NCBI GenBank assembly: GCA_016125275.1
Contig: WGMB01000002.1
Span: 689,231-753,230 of the forward strand
DNA length: 64,000 nucleotides
Direction of reading: 5' to 3'
From: Acidobacteriota bacterium
GTDB taxonomy: Bacteria > Acidobacteriota > Terriglobia > Bryobacterales > UBA6623
Below are positions 1 through 7,597 of the stretch, piece by piece (within the stretch, counting starts at the first letter, position 1; each line of letters opens with the position of its first letter). The position numbers and the translations under genes were made by a program. The notes under the pieces are model-generated. The model was given only the letters and a program-made list of their open reading frames with translations. It was not told the DNA's origin and did no database searches.

Positions 1-2
1 CC

Positions 3-1871
3 AAGGACCCTGATGAGCGCTACCAGAACGCCGGCGAGATGGTCTCCGATCTGCGCGCCGTGCAGCGGATGCTTCACGCCGCCGACGCGCCCACGCAGAC
101 TAACCAGGCCAGCGTCGCTCGCACGCGCTCGAAGGTTCGGCCGGGTCCGTCGCGCAAGTCCGTCTGGGCTCTCGCCGGGTTGGCGGCGGCGATGATCTCG
201 CTGGGGGGCTGGGGCGTCTGGCAGAGCCGCAACGGGGGCTCGATCTCGCTGGGCTCGACGATCCCGCACGAGAAGCACCTGGCCGTGCTGCCGTTCGAGA
301 ACATCTCGGGAGACCCTTCCGGCCGCGCCCTGTGCGACGGCTTGGTGGAGACCCTGAGCGGCAAGCTGACCGAGCTGGAGCAGTTTCGCGACGACCTGCT
401 GGTGGTGCCCTCCAGCGAGGTGCGGGCCGAGCAGGTCGCCAGCGTCTCGCAGGCCCGTTCGCTGTTCGGCGTCAACCTGGCCGTCACCGGCAGCCTCCAG
501 CGCGCCGGCAACCGCCTGCGGCTCACCGCCAACCTGGTCGACGCCCCCAGCCTGCGGCAGCTTCGCTCGGCGACGCTCGATCTGGCCGACGAGGAGATCT
601 CCTCCCTGCAGGACGGCGTGGCTCTGCGCGTGATCGAGATGCTCGAGCTCGAGCTCGACGTGGAGGTCCGCAAGGCCCTCTCCGAAGGCGCAGCCAACGC
701 TCCCCAGGCCTACGAGCGCTACCTGGAAGGACGCGGCTACCTGCAGCGCTACGACCAGCCCGGCAACGTCGAGGCGGCCATCTCGGCGCTGCAACGCGCC
801 ATCGAGGCCGACGGCGGCTATGCCCCTGCCTACGCCGCGCTCGGCGACGCCTACTGGCGACGCTTCGCCGAGACCCGCAACCAGGAATGGGCCGACAAGG
901 CGCTGCAGTCCGCGCAGCAGGCCGTGGAGCTCAACCCCCGTCTGGCGGTGGCGCGCGTCACCTTGGGCGACATTTACCGCCGCACCTCGCAGCAGGAGAA
1001 AGCGGTCGAACAGTTCGAGCGGGCCCTCGAGCTCGACCCTCTCAACGCCGACGCCCGCAGCGGCCTGGCCCGCGTGTACCTGGCGCTGGGCCGCGACCAG
1101 GAGGCCGAGGCGCTGTATCGCAAGGCGGTGCAGATGCGGCCGGACGACTGGCGCGTCTACAGCGCCCTGGGCGTCTTCTACCACCGCATGGGACGGCTGG
1201 ACGAGGCCGTGCAGGCCTTCGAGCAGGCCAGCAAGCTCACCCCGGACAATCCGCTCAACTACCGCAACCTGGGCGGCGCACTCATCTCCGCGCAGCGTTA
1301 TGACGAGGCCCGTGCGGCCTTGCAGCGCTCCATCGAGATCAAGCCCTCGGCGGCGGCCTATTCCAACCTCGGCACGGCGGAGTTCTTCCAGGGCCGCTAC
1401 GAGCAAGCCGCCAGCGCTTACCAAGAAGCCGTGCGAATGTCTCCCAAGGATTACCTGCTGTGGGGCAACCTGGGCGACGCCGAGCGGCGTAGCGAAACCG
1501 ACGTCCAGGCCGGCATCGACGCCTCCAAGCCCGCCTATCTGAAGGCCATCGAGCTGGCCACGGAAAGACTCCAGCTCCAGCCTTCGGCTGGACTCGAACG
1601 GCGCATCGCTTTGTACCAGGCCAAGATCGGCAACGCCAAAGCGGCCCAAGAGGCTTTGGACCTGCTTCCTGAATCGCAACGCGGCGATGCGGAGACCCTC
1701 TTTACGCAGGGGTTGATCTATGCGATCCTCGATCGTCCCGACCAGGCTCTGGGGATGCTGTCACGCGCCGTCGAAGCCGGCTACGCGCGGGACAGGCTCG
1801 CCGCGGCGCCGGAGCTGGACCCCTTCCGCGAAGATCCTCGTTTTCGTGAATTACTGTCTCCGGCCAAGTAG
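3..1871 (+). CDS. Serine/threonine protein kinase with TPR repeats (3' part, 5' truncated by window edge)
   Basis: The reading frame is open from the first complete codon at base 3, so the N-terminal kinase catalytic domain lies outside the window. The first visible residues (KDPDERYQ) match the end of a Hanks-type kinase domain. A membrane segment follows at about visible residues 56-78, so the kinase faces the cytoplasm and the rest is periplasmic. Next comes a TolB-N/FlgO-like region beginning AVLPFENISGD, then about eight to nine TPR units (roughly 220-510), rich in the A-Y-LG-Y/F pattern. This kinase-TM-TolB-like-TPR layout is common in Acidobacteria, where such proteins probably sense partners through the TPRs. 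The target is unknown. No catalytic residues can be checked here. Confidence 0.85.
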   Translation, partial: KDPDERYQNAGEMVSDLRAVQRMLHAADAPTQTNQASVARTRSKVRPGPSRKSVWALAGLAAAMISLGGWGVWQSRNGGSISLGSTIPHEKHLAVLPFENISGDPSGRALCDGLVETLSGKLTELEQFRDDLLVVPSSEVRAEQVASVSQARSLFGVNLAVTGSLQRAGNRLRLTANLVDAPSLRQLRSATLDLADEEISSLQDGVALRVIEMLELELDVEVRKALSEGAANAPQAYERYLEGRGYLQRYDQPGNVEAAISALQRAIEADGGYAPAYAALGDAYWRRFAETRNQEWADKALQSAQQAVELNPRLAVARVTLGDIYRRTSQQEKAVEQFERALELDPLNADARSGLARVYLALGRDQEAEALYRKAVQMRPDDWRVYSALGVFYHRMGRLDEAVQAFEQASKLTPDNPLNYRNLGGALISAQRYDEARAALQRSIEIKPSAAAYSNLGTAEFFQGRYEQAASAYQEAVRMSPKDYLLWGNLGDAERRSETDVQAGIDASKPAYLKAIELATERLQLQPSAGLERRIALYQAKIGNAKAAQEALDLLPESQRGDAETLFTQGLIYAILDRPDQALGMLSRAVEAGYARDRLAAAPELDPFREDPRFRELLSPAK

Positions 1872-1877
1872 CTGGAT

Positions 1878-1883
1878 TAGAAT
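1878..1883 (+). promoter_or_regulatory. -10-like TAGAAT upstream of the 153-aa hypothetical gene
   Basis: TAGAAT lies 46 bases before the ATG at 1930, directly after the kinase stop codon. A strong Shine-Dalgarno (AGGGGGGAGAG, about 1913-1923) lies between them, so this gene appears to have a normal leader, unlike many in the window. No convincing -35 was seen. Confidence 0.35.
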
Positions 1884-1929
1884 GGGCCCGACACTACGAA
1901 ACTGCCGCTGAGCAGGGGGGAGAGAATCC

Positions 1930-2391
1930 ATGGCCACTGACAATCCCGAACTTTATACGATCTATGTGGGCGTCAAGAGAGTCGACAGCCCCAACACCGG
2001 AAAGCGACTTTCGGCGGCCGTCACCTTTGAGATCACCCGACAGTTCTTGATGGAGAAGAGCATTCCGCGACTGGCGCCCGATCCTCAGAATCTGGTCGTG
2101 CGGCCGGGCGATGAAGTCGAATTCGAGTTCGGCAAGTTCGAGGTGGAGAGCTCCAATCCGACGCTGGCCGTCACCTGGAAGGCCTTGACCGGAAAGGAGT
2201 GGGCGGAGGCTCCGCGAACGGTGGGTAAGCGCGGTCAGATTCCGCCCAAATCCGGCTACGCCGGCCAGATGTACGCCTTCAACGCCGAGGTCGACCTGGG
2301 CGTGAACATCCACATGCCCGCGCAGACGCTGAGCCGCCAAGCGACGACGACGGTGGGCGTCGACCCGGAAGTCATCGTCGACGAGTGCTGA
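1930..2391 (+). CDS. Hypothetical protein, beta-rich, 153 aa
   Basis: I do not recognise the family. The protein has no signal peptide or membrane segment and is probably cytosolic. It alternates short hydrophobic strands with charged turns, suggesting a small beta-sandwich; a mid-segment (VVRPGDEVEFEFGKF) resembles the cupredoxin/Ig-like edge strands seen in many small beta domains, but copper-ligand residues are not apparent. A strong purine-rich ribosome-binding site supports the ATG. It follows the TPR-kinase after 58 bases and could be co-expressed with it, but it has a candidate promoter of its own. Base composition matches its neighbours. The function is unknown. Confidence 0.7.
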   Translation: MATDNPELYTIYVGVKRVDSPNTGKRLSAAVTFEITRQFLMEKSIPRLAPDPQNLVVRPGDEVEFEFGKFEVESSNPTLAVTWKALTGKEWAEAPRTVGKRGQIPPKSGYAGQMYAFNAEVDLGVNIHMPAQTLSRQATTTVGVDPEVIVDEC

Positions 2392-2450
2392 GCCCTTTCG
2401 GGCCTCCGATTCCGCCGCCCGGAGCCTATTCGGGCGAGCGGTTCCGGCCT

Positions 2451-2456
2451 TATCCT
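2451..2456 (+). promoter_or_regulatory. -10-like TATCCT eight bases before the start of the DUF2721-like gene
   Basis: TATCCT is separated from the ATG at 2465 by GGGGTGAA. The expected transcription start would fall at or next to the start codon, although GGGG could also serve as a weak ribosome-binding site. Confidence 0.4.
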
Positions 2457-2464
2457 GGGGTGAA

Positions 2465-2968
2465 ATGGAACCGCTCACCGGCGCACTCACCAGCAATCCC
2501 TTTGCGGCGCTGACGACGGTCGTGGCGCCGGCCGTTCTCACCAACGCCTGCTCGGTGCTGTGCTTGGGAACGGCCAACCGGATCGCCCGCGTGGTGGACC
2601 GTTCGCGCGAGGTGGCGGCCGAGTTCGAGGAGCTGCCGCCGGAGCAGCGCGGGCGTTGCGAGAGCCAGTTGGCGGGGCTGCGGCAACGCGCCAAGCTGCT
2701 GTTCTTCTCGCTGCGGTTGCTCTACGCCTCGCTGGGAGCGTTCGCCACGGCGGCGCTGGTATCGGTGATCGGAGCGGCCAGCGCGAGCTTCGACGTGGCT
2801 TGGGCCGCCACCGGCGCGGCGGCGGTGGCGCTACTGGCGGGCACGGCCGGGGTAGCGGGCACGGTCACCGGCTGCACGCTGATGGTCGAGGAAGTCCGGC
2901 TGGCGCTCAAGCAGATCTCCGAGGAAGCCGAAGCCGCCATGACGGCCCCCTCGCGCAAGGCGAGCTGA
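2465..2968 (+). CDS. DUF2721-like integral membrane protein
   Basis: The protein has 167 residues and three hydrophobic stretches: about 15-38 (ending in a TAN-R motif where DUF2721 proteins usually carry TNR), 78-100 and 108-135. A charged cytoplasmic hairpin (about 45-75, rich in E, R and Q) lies between the first and second. Length and topology fit the small DUF2721 inner-membrane family, whose function is unknown. The C-terminus is an Ala/Glu helix. The gene stands alone between a beta-rich hypothetical and an esterase on the same strand. The family assignment is by pattern only; the membrane topology is the firmer part of the call. Confidence 0.65.
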   Translation: MEPLTGALTSNPFAALTTVVAPAVLTNACSVLCLGTANRIARVVDRSREVAAEFEELPPEQRGRCESQLAGLRQRAKLLFFSLRLLYASLGAFATAALVSVIGAASASFDVAWAATGAAAVALLAGTAGVAGTVTGCTLMVEEVRLALKQISEEAEAAMTAPSRKAS

Positions 2969-2987
2969 GCGGCGCCGGCGCGCCTGC

Positions 2988-2993
2988 TATGCT
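2988..2993 (+). promoter_or_regulatory. -10-like TATGCT nine bases before the esterase start
   Basis: TATGCT is followed by nine bases and then the ATG at 3003. No Shine-Dalgarno sequence is present in the gap, which fits a leaderless or near-leaderless transcript. Confidence 0.45.
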
Positions 2994-3002
2994 GGGCGGC
3001 CG

Positions 3003-3854
3003 ATGCGTTCCCTGCTCTGCGTCCTGGCCGCGGCCCTCGCCGTCGGCGCTCCCCTGGCCGCGCAACGCGTGGAGAAGGATGTCGCCTACGCCTCCGCCAG
3101 CCCGGCGCAAAGGCTCGACCTCTATTTGCCCGACGCCAGCGGCGAAGCCCTCCGGCCCGCCATCGTCTTCGTCCACGGCGGCGGCTGGAAAGGCGGCGAC
3201 AAGGGCGGCGGCGCCTGGGCCTCTCTGGCGCGCGAGTACAGCCGGGCCGGCTACGTGGCGGTCTCGGTCAACTACCGCCTGCTGCAGGAAGCGCCCTTCC
3301 CCGCGCAGATCGCCGACGTGAAGGCTTCCGTGCGCTGGCTGCGAGCCCACGCCGCCCAGTACCGCATCGACCCCGAGCGCATCGGCGCCGCCGGCAACTC
3401 CGCCGGAGCCCATCTGGTGGCGCTGCTGGGCTTGACCGCCGACGCGCCGGAGCTCGAAGGCGACGGCCCGCACCGGGATCTATCGAGCGCCGTCCAGGCC
3501 GTCTGCGCCGCCGCCACGCCGACGGACCTCGAGCACTGGCCCGGCGGACCCGGCCCCAACGCGCGCGCCCTGCTGCCGGGTCCTCCGGAGTCGTTGCTCG
3601 AGCGGGCCCGCCGCGCCTCTCCCATCGCCTACGTCCGCCGCGACGCGCCGCCGTATCTATTGATCCAGGGCTCGGCCGACCCCACCGTGCCGCCTTCGCA
3701 GAGCGAGGCCTTCTTCACTGCTCTGCGCGCGGCCGGAGCGCCCGACGTGCACCTGATGCTGTTCGCCGGCGCGGATCACGGCGTGCTCGGCGCCGAGAAG
3801 CTCTTGACGCATCCGGCCATGCGGTCGTTCTTCGACCACGCGCTGCGCCGCTGA
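3003..3854 (+). CDS. Exported alpha/beta hydrolase (BD-FAE / esterase-lipase type)
   Basis: The protein has 283 residues and an N-terminal Sec signal (about 1-20, ending PLAAQR). The oxyanion-hole motif HGGGWKGGDK is at about 60, the nucleophile elbow is GNSAGAH (Ser at about 133), and the acid Asp (SADPT) and catalytic His (GADHG) lie near residues 225 and 258. This is the hormone-sensitive-lipase-like, BD-FAE/acetylxylan-esterase-like group. The likely role is hydrolysis of ester bonds in plant polysaccharides or small acyl esters in the periplasm. Exported hydrolases of this type are common in Bryobacterales and fit the neighbouring sulfatases and DUF4159 protein. The substrate cannot be read from sequence. 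Confidence 0.88.
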   Translation: MRSLLCVLAAALAVGAPLAAQRVEKDVAYASASPAQRLDLYLPDASGEALRPAIVFVHGGGWKGGDKGGGAWASLAREYSRAGYVAVSVNYRLLQEAPFPAQIADVKASVRWLRAHAAQYRIDPERIGAAGNSAGAHLVALLGLTADAPELEGDGPHRDLSSAVQAVCAAATPTDLEHWPGGPGPNARALLPGPPESLLERARRASPIAYVRRDAPPYLLIQGSADPTVPPSQSEAFFTALRAAGAPDVHLMLFAGADHGVLGAEKLLTHPAMRSFFDHALRR

Positions 3855-3864
3855 GTCCCGGGCC

Positions 3865-3870
3865 TATAAT
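3865..3870 (+). promoter_or_regulatory. Perfect -10 hexamer TATAAT seven bases before the DUF4159 start
   Basis: A consensus TATAAT is followed by CCAGAGA and then ATG at 3878. The spacing puts the predicted transcription start on or next to the ATG. This is the clearest example of the leaderless-type arrangement in the window. Confidence 0.6.
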
Positions 3871-3877
3871 CCAGAGA

Positions 3878-4651
3878 ATGAAGGCGGCCGCCCGGCTGAC
3901 CCTCGGGACGATCCTGCTGCTCGCCCTCTCCCGGGGACAACCGTCGATCCCCGAATTTGGGTTCGAACCGGTCCGCCCCGGCGAGTTCCACTTCATCCGC
4001 CTGGAGTACCGCGACCTCGCCGGCGCCGGACGGCGTTTCGGCCGCGGCTGGTGGCGCCAGGACTGGCCCGACGCCGAGGTGCACTTCGCCCAGGGCATCC
4101 GGCGGCTCACGGCCATCGACGTGGGCGACGGCCGCCACTTCTCACTCACTGACGAGCGGCTGCTGGACTACCCCTGGGCCTACGCCACCCAGGTGGGCTA
4201 CTGGGACCTGAGCGACGAGGAGGTCGCCGGACTGCGCGAGTACCTGCTGCGCGGCGGCTTTCTGATGACCGACGACTTCTACGGCGCTCCGCAATACGCC
4301 GTCTTCCGCGAGTCCATGAAGAGAGTCTTTCCGGACCGGCCGATCGTCGAGATCGACCCCTCGGACGAGATCCTGCACTCGCTCTACGACCTCGACCAGC
4401 GCATCCAGATCCCCGGCCTGCGGCACCTGCGCCGGGGCTTCGGCGGCGAAATCGAGGTCCTCCCGCAGGACACGGGCCCCCGCTGGGAAGGCATCTACGA
4501 CGACGACGGCCGGCTGCTGGTGGCCGTCAACTACAACATGGACATCGGCGACGCCTGGGAGCACGCCGACTGGCCCGAGTACCCCGAGCCCATGACCGCT
4601 CTGGCCTACCGCTTCGGCATCAACTACATCGTCTACGCCATGACACACTGA
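3878..4651 (+). CDS. DUF4159 domain-containing exported protein
   Basis: The protein has 257 residues, with a short signal sequence (about 1-21) followed by a DUF4159 domain covering nearly the whole mature chain. Recognisable elements are FHFIRLEYRD near the start, the WWRQDWPDAE stretch, the LTDERLLDYPW motif and LREYLLRGGFLMTDDF, which is the family signature with an Asp pair. DUF4159 proteins are glutamine-amidotransferase-like, flavodoxin-type alpha/beta folds of unknown activity, often in gene clusters with MoxR ATPases and DUF58 proteins. No such partners are present here, so this copy stands alone. It is probably periplasmic. The functional role is unknown. Confidence 0.82.
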   Translation: MKAAARLTLGTILLLALSRGQPSIPEFGFEPVRPGEFHFIRLEYRDLAGAGRRFGRGWWRQDWPDAEVHFAQGIRRLTAIDVGDGRHFSLTDERLLDYPWAYATQVGYWDLSDEEVAGLREYLLRGGFLMTDDFYGAPQYAVFRESMKRVFPDRPIVEIDPSDEILHSLYDLDQRIQIPGLRHLRRGFGGEIEVLPQDTGPRWEGIYDDDGRLLVAVNYNMDIGDAWEHADWPEYPEPMTALAYRFGINYIVYAMTH

Positions 4652-4660
4652 GAGCAGACC

Positions 4661-4900
4661 ATGGCGACGACGCGCTACTTCGAGGAACAGGCGCTGCGCA
4701 AACGGACCTACATCCGGCGGGAGTGGTGCGAGCAGGCCCTGCGCAGCCCCGAGCGCATCGAGCTGGCTTCGCAAAACCGCGTCCGCTACTGGATCTACAT
4801 CCCCGAGCTCGGCGCACACCTGCGGGTGGTAACGCTCGAAGACGGCAAGACGCTGCACGACGCCTACCCGGACAAAGCCTACAAGGAGGAAGCCTCGTGA
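4661..4900 (+). CDS. Small basic protein paired with DUF2283 (toxin-like, DUF4258-like fold possible)
   Basis: The protein has 79 residues and no signal peptide. Features are an aromatic/basic N-terminus (RYFEEQALRKR), a conserved-looking EW segment, an RYWIYIPEL strand, and a terminal LRVVTLEDGKTLHDAYPDK strand-turn-strand that resembles DUF4258/BrnT-like ribonuclease-fold proteins. Its stop overlaps the next start by four bases (GTGA), so translation of the pair is coupled. Small basic proteins of this shape often sit next to DUF2283 genes in Chloroflexi and Cyanobacteria, as I recall. A toxin-antitoxin role is an inference and the catalytic residues are unknown. The nine-base gap after the DUF4159 gene suggests it may be co-transcribed with that gene. 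Confidence 0.7.
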   Translation: MATTRYFEEQALRKRTYIRREWCEQALRSPERIELASQNRVRYWIYIPELGAHLRVVTLEDGKTLHDAYPDKAYKEEAS

Positions 4901-5118
4901 AGTTCTCCTACTACGACGAAACCGACTCGCTCTACATCGAGCTGTCGGATCGCGAAGGCGCCGATGCCAAGGAAGTGGCCTCCGGCGTGGTGCTGGACCT
5001 CGACGCCGACGGGCATTTGGTGGGCATCGGCATCGACCGGGCCAGTCACCTGACGGACCTGGCCCGGTTCAAATCCAAGCGGCCGCAGACGAGCCCCTTG
5101 CCTGCGCCGGCGCAATAG
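4897..5118 (+). CDS. DUF2283 family protein
   Basis: I place the start at the GTG at 4897. AAGGAGGA (4882-4889) sits the right distance upstream, and the family begins with a strand like MKFSYYDETDSLYIEL. A longer frame open further upstream would run through the 79-aa gene and is not used. The 73-residue product carries the full DUF2283 pattern: D-x-L-Y-I-x-L, then EVASGVVLDLDADG, then VGIGIDRAS. The family is a small beta-sheet domain with no known activity. It is frequently the second gene of a two-gene module with a small basic partner, as here, and could be the antitoxin-like half. The Pro/Ala-rich tail (about 60-73) is probably disordered. Confidence 0.8.
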   Translation: MKFSYYDETDSLYIELSDREGADAKEVASGVVLDLDADGHLVGIGIDRASHLTDLARFKSKRPQTSPLPAPAQ

Positions 5119-5144
5119 CGCCCCCGGCCTGCCTCGGATTCCTG

Positions 5145-5150
5145 TATCTT
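5145..5150 (+). promoter_or_regulatory. -10-like TATCTT seven bases before the sulfatase start
   Basis: TATCTT is followed by GAGGCCG and then the ATG at 5158. A TTG at 5149 in the same frame overlaps this hexamer, which argues that translation starts at 5158 and not at the TTG. Confidence 0.45.
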
Positions 5151-5157
5151 GAGGCCG

Positions 5158-6417
5158 ATGCGCTCGCTGGCACTGCTCCTGCTCTCCGTCGGCCTCGCCG
5201 CTTCCGCCCCGGCGCAAGCCCCGGCTCGGCCCAACGTCATCCTGATTCTGGCCGACGACGTGGGCCAGGAGTGTTTCGGCTTCTCCGGCTCCAAGCAGTA
5301 CTCCACGCCGAACCTCGACCGGCTGGCCGACTCGGGAGTGCGCTTCACCCGGGCCTACTCCACACCGCTATGCACGCCTAGCCGGGTGAACCTGATGACC
5401 GGCAAGAGCAACGTGCGCAACTACGTGGACTTCGGAGCCTTGAAGCCGGGCGAGCGGACCTTCGCGCACCTGTTCCGCGAAGCCGGCTACGCCACAGCCA
5501 TTGCGGGCAAGTGGCAGTTGCAGGGCAGCAAGAACGCCGCCGGGACCGCTCCGGCCGACGCCGGCTTCGACTCCTACTGCCTGTGGAACACGGCCCGCAC
5601 CCAGCGCCCGCGCTACTGGACGCCTTCGATCGAGCAGGACGGCGAGCTGCTCGACCTGCCCGCCGACGCCTACGGCCCGGACGTCTTCTCGAGCTTCCTG
5701 ATCCGCTTCATGGAGAGCCACCGCGACGAGCCCTTTTTCCTCTACTACCCCATGGCGCTCGTCCACGACCCCTTTCTGCCCACGCCCGACAGCGCCGACC
5801 GACACAGCACGGACGCGCAGCGCAACTTCGAGGACATGGTCGCCTACATGGACAAGATCGTCGGCCGCATCGACGCCGCGCTCGGCCGGCTGAATCTGCG
5901 CGACAACACCGTGCTGATCTTCACCGCCGACAACGGCACGAACAAGAAGATCGTCTCGCGGCTGGGCGACCGGCAGATTCGGGGCGAAAAGGGCCAACCC
6001 ACCGAGGCGGGCACGCACGTTCCGCTGGTGGTGCATGCGCCGGGCCTGGTCCCGGGCGGGCGCGTGCTCGACGAGCTGATCGACTTCTCCGACCACCTGC
6101 CCACCATGGCCGAAGTCATCGGGGCGCCGCCGCAGAAAGGCGTCGACGGACGCAGCTACTGGCCGCTGCTGCGCGGCGACCCCTCGTACCAGCCGCGGCC
6201 CTGGATCTACACCTGGTACTTTCCGCGCCCCTACACCGCCAAGCCCGACGCGGACTACAACCACGCCGAAGTGCGCTGGGCGCAGGACGGCCATTATCAG
6301 CTCTTCGGCGACGGCCGGCTGGTGGACCTGCTCAGCGGCCGGCCCGCCACCGAGCACCGCGAGGCGTTGCAGAAAGCGCTCGACTCGATGCCTTCCAAGA
6401 ACCCCAACACGCCCTGA
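5158..6417 (+). CDS. Exported sulfatase (arylsulfatase family)
   Basis: The protein has 419 residues with a Sec signal (about 1-21, ending ASAPAQA). The mature enzyme opens with RPNVILILADD, whose Asp pair binds the active-site calcium. The CTPSR motif (Cys near residue 76) is the Cys-type signature that must be converted to formylglycine by a sulfatase-maturing enzyme encoded elsewhere. Other visible catalytic elements are the AGKWQ motif and the late metal-binding FTADNGTN. Such enzymes remove sulfate from polysaccharides or small esters in the periplasm. The substrate is unknown. The ATG at 5158 gives a clean signal peptide; an upstream in-frame TTG adds only three residues. Confidence 0.92.
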   Translation: MRSLALLLLSVGLAASAPAQAPARPNVILILADDVGQECFGFSGSKQYSTPNLDRLADSGVRFTRAYSTPLCTPSRVNLMTGKSNVRNYVDFGALKPGERTFAHLFREAGYATAIAGKWQLQGSKNAAGTAPADAGFDSYCLWNTARTQRPRYWTPSIEQDGELLDLPADAYGPDVFSSFLIRFMESHRDEPFFLYYPMALVHDPFLPTPDSADRHSTDAQRNFEDMVAYMDKIVGRIDAALGRLNLRDNTVLIFTADNGTNKKIVSRLGDRQIRGEKGQPTEAGTHVPLVVHAPGLVPGGRVLDELIDFSDHLPTMAEVIGAPPQKGVDGRSYWPLLRGDPSYQPRPWIYTWYFPRPYTAKPDADYNHAEVRWAQDGHYQLFGDGRLVDLLSGRPATEHREALQKALDSMPSKNPNTP

Positions 6418-6434
6418 GGCCCCCGCGCTGAAGA

Positions 6435-6440
6435 CATAAT
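6435..6440 (+). promoter_or_regulatory. -10-like CATAAT five bases before the class V aminotransferase start
   Basis: CATAAT is followed by GGGGG and ATG at 6446. The G-run could be a ribosome-binding site but is only zero to one base from the ATG, too close to function. A leaderless start is the simpler reading. Confidence 0.45.
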
Positions 6441-6445
6441 GGGGG

Positions 6446-7582
6446 ATGGCCCTCGACTGGTCTTCGGTTCGCAGCGAATTCCCCGTCCTCGAAGACTGGA
6501 CCTACCTCAACGCGGCCACCTTCGGCCCGGTTCCGCAGCGCGCCGTCGAAGCGATCGAGCAGCACTTTCGGGACCGCAACGAGACCGCCTCGCTGGATTT
6601 TCTGAGTTGGTTCGACGACGCCGACGCCGTGCGCGCGCAGGCCGCGCGTCTGCTGGGCGGCGAACCGCAGGACATCGGCTTTCTGCCCAGCGCCGGCATT
6701 GGGCTGAGTTGGGTCATGGAAGGCATGGGCTGGCGGCCCGGCGACCGCATCCTCACCATCGACCACGAGTTCCCCAACAACATCTACTCGCCGCTGTCGC
6801 TCGCCGGCCGCGGCGTGGAATCGGTGACGGTTCCCGGCGGCTTGGAGTTCACGCCCGAGGCGATGATCGGCGCGATCGACGAGCGGGTGCGCGTGACGCT
6901 GGTCAGCGCCTTGAGCTATTCCAGCGGGCTGCGGCCGCCGCTGGAGCGGATCGGCCGCGCCGTGCGCGCCGCCGGCGGCCTGTTCGTGGTCGACGGGACG
7001 CAGGGGCTGGGCGCGATCGACATCAACGTCGCCCGCGACCACGCCGATGTCGTGCTGGCGCACGGCTACAAGTGGATGTGCTGTCCGCCCGGCGCGGGCT
7101 TCCTGTATATGAGCGAGCGGGCCCGTCGCGCCATCCGGCCGACGGTGGTGAGCTGGCGCAGCCACAAGGACTGGCGCAACGTGAACGCACTGCACCACGG
7201 CGCGCCGGAGCCGGCCGACGAGGGCGCGCAGTACGAGGGCGGCATCCTGAACTTCTCCGGTATCGCGGCGATGGGCGCGGTGCTCGACTTGTTTGAGCAG
7301 GTCGGCAAGGAGACTCTTTGGGCGCGCGTGGCCGAGCTGTCCGAGCGGACCCGCCAAGTCCTGCGCGAGGCCGGCGGCGAGCCGAGCTTCGACGCCAGCC
7401 CCTGGTTCGACTCGCCGGTGGTGACGGCGCGCTTTCCGGGCCGCGACGTGGGCGAGCTGGCCCTGCGGCTGCGCGAAAAGCGCATCGCGCTGGCGGCGCG
7501 TCAAGGTTTTCTCCGCGTCTCGCCGCACTTTTACAACAATGAGGAGGATCTCGCGGCGCTGCGAGACGCGCTCATGGCTTGA
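6446..7582 (+). CDS. Class V aminotransferase (cysteine desulfurase / selenocysteine lyase-like)
   Basis: The protein has 378 residues, no signal peptide, and is cytosolic. It belongs to the PLP-dependent fold-type I class V group. Visible features are the N-terminal YLNAATFGP substrate loop, the phosphate-binding region around SAGIGLSW, the PLP-ring Asp in VVDGTQGLG (about 188), and the Schiff-base lysine in AHGYKWMCC (about 211). The active-site cysteine loop expected of a true IscS/SufS desulfurase is not evident, so this is more likely a related lyase, kynureninase-like or isopenicillin-epimerase-like enzyme. It lies 15 bases before ferrochelatase and is probably co-transcribed with it. 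No pathway link is visible. Confidence 0.85.
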   Translation: MALDWSSVRSEFPVLEDWTYLNAATFGPVPQRAVEAIEQHFRDRNETASLDFLSWFDDADAVRAQAARLLGGEPQDIGFLPSAGIGLSWVMEGMGWRPGDRILTIDHEFPNNIYSPLSLAGRGVESVTVPGGLEFTPEAMIGAIDERVRVTLVSALSYSSGLRPPLERIGRAVRAAGGLFVVDGTQGLGAIDINVARDHADVVLAHGYKWMCCPPGAGFLYMSERARRAIRPTVVSWRSHKDWRNVNALHHGAPEPADEGAQYEGGILNFSGIAAMGAVLDLFEQVGKETLWARVAELSERTRQVLREAGGEPSFDASPWFDSPVVTARFPGRDVGELALRLREKRIALAARQGFLRVSPHFYNNEEDLAALRDALMA

Positions 7583-7597
7583 GTCCTTTTCTCCTCG

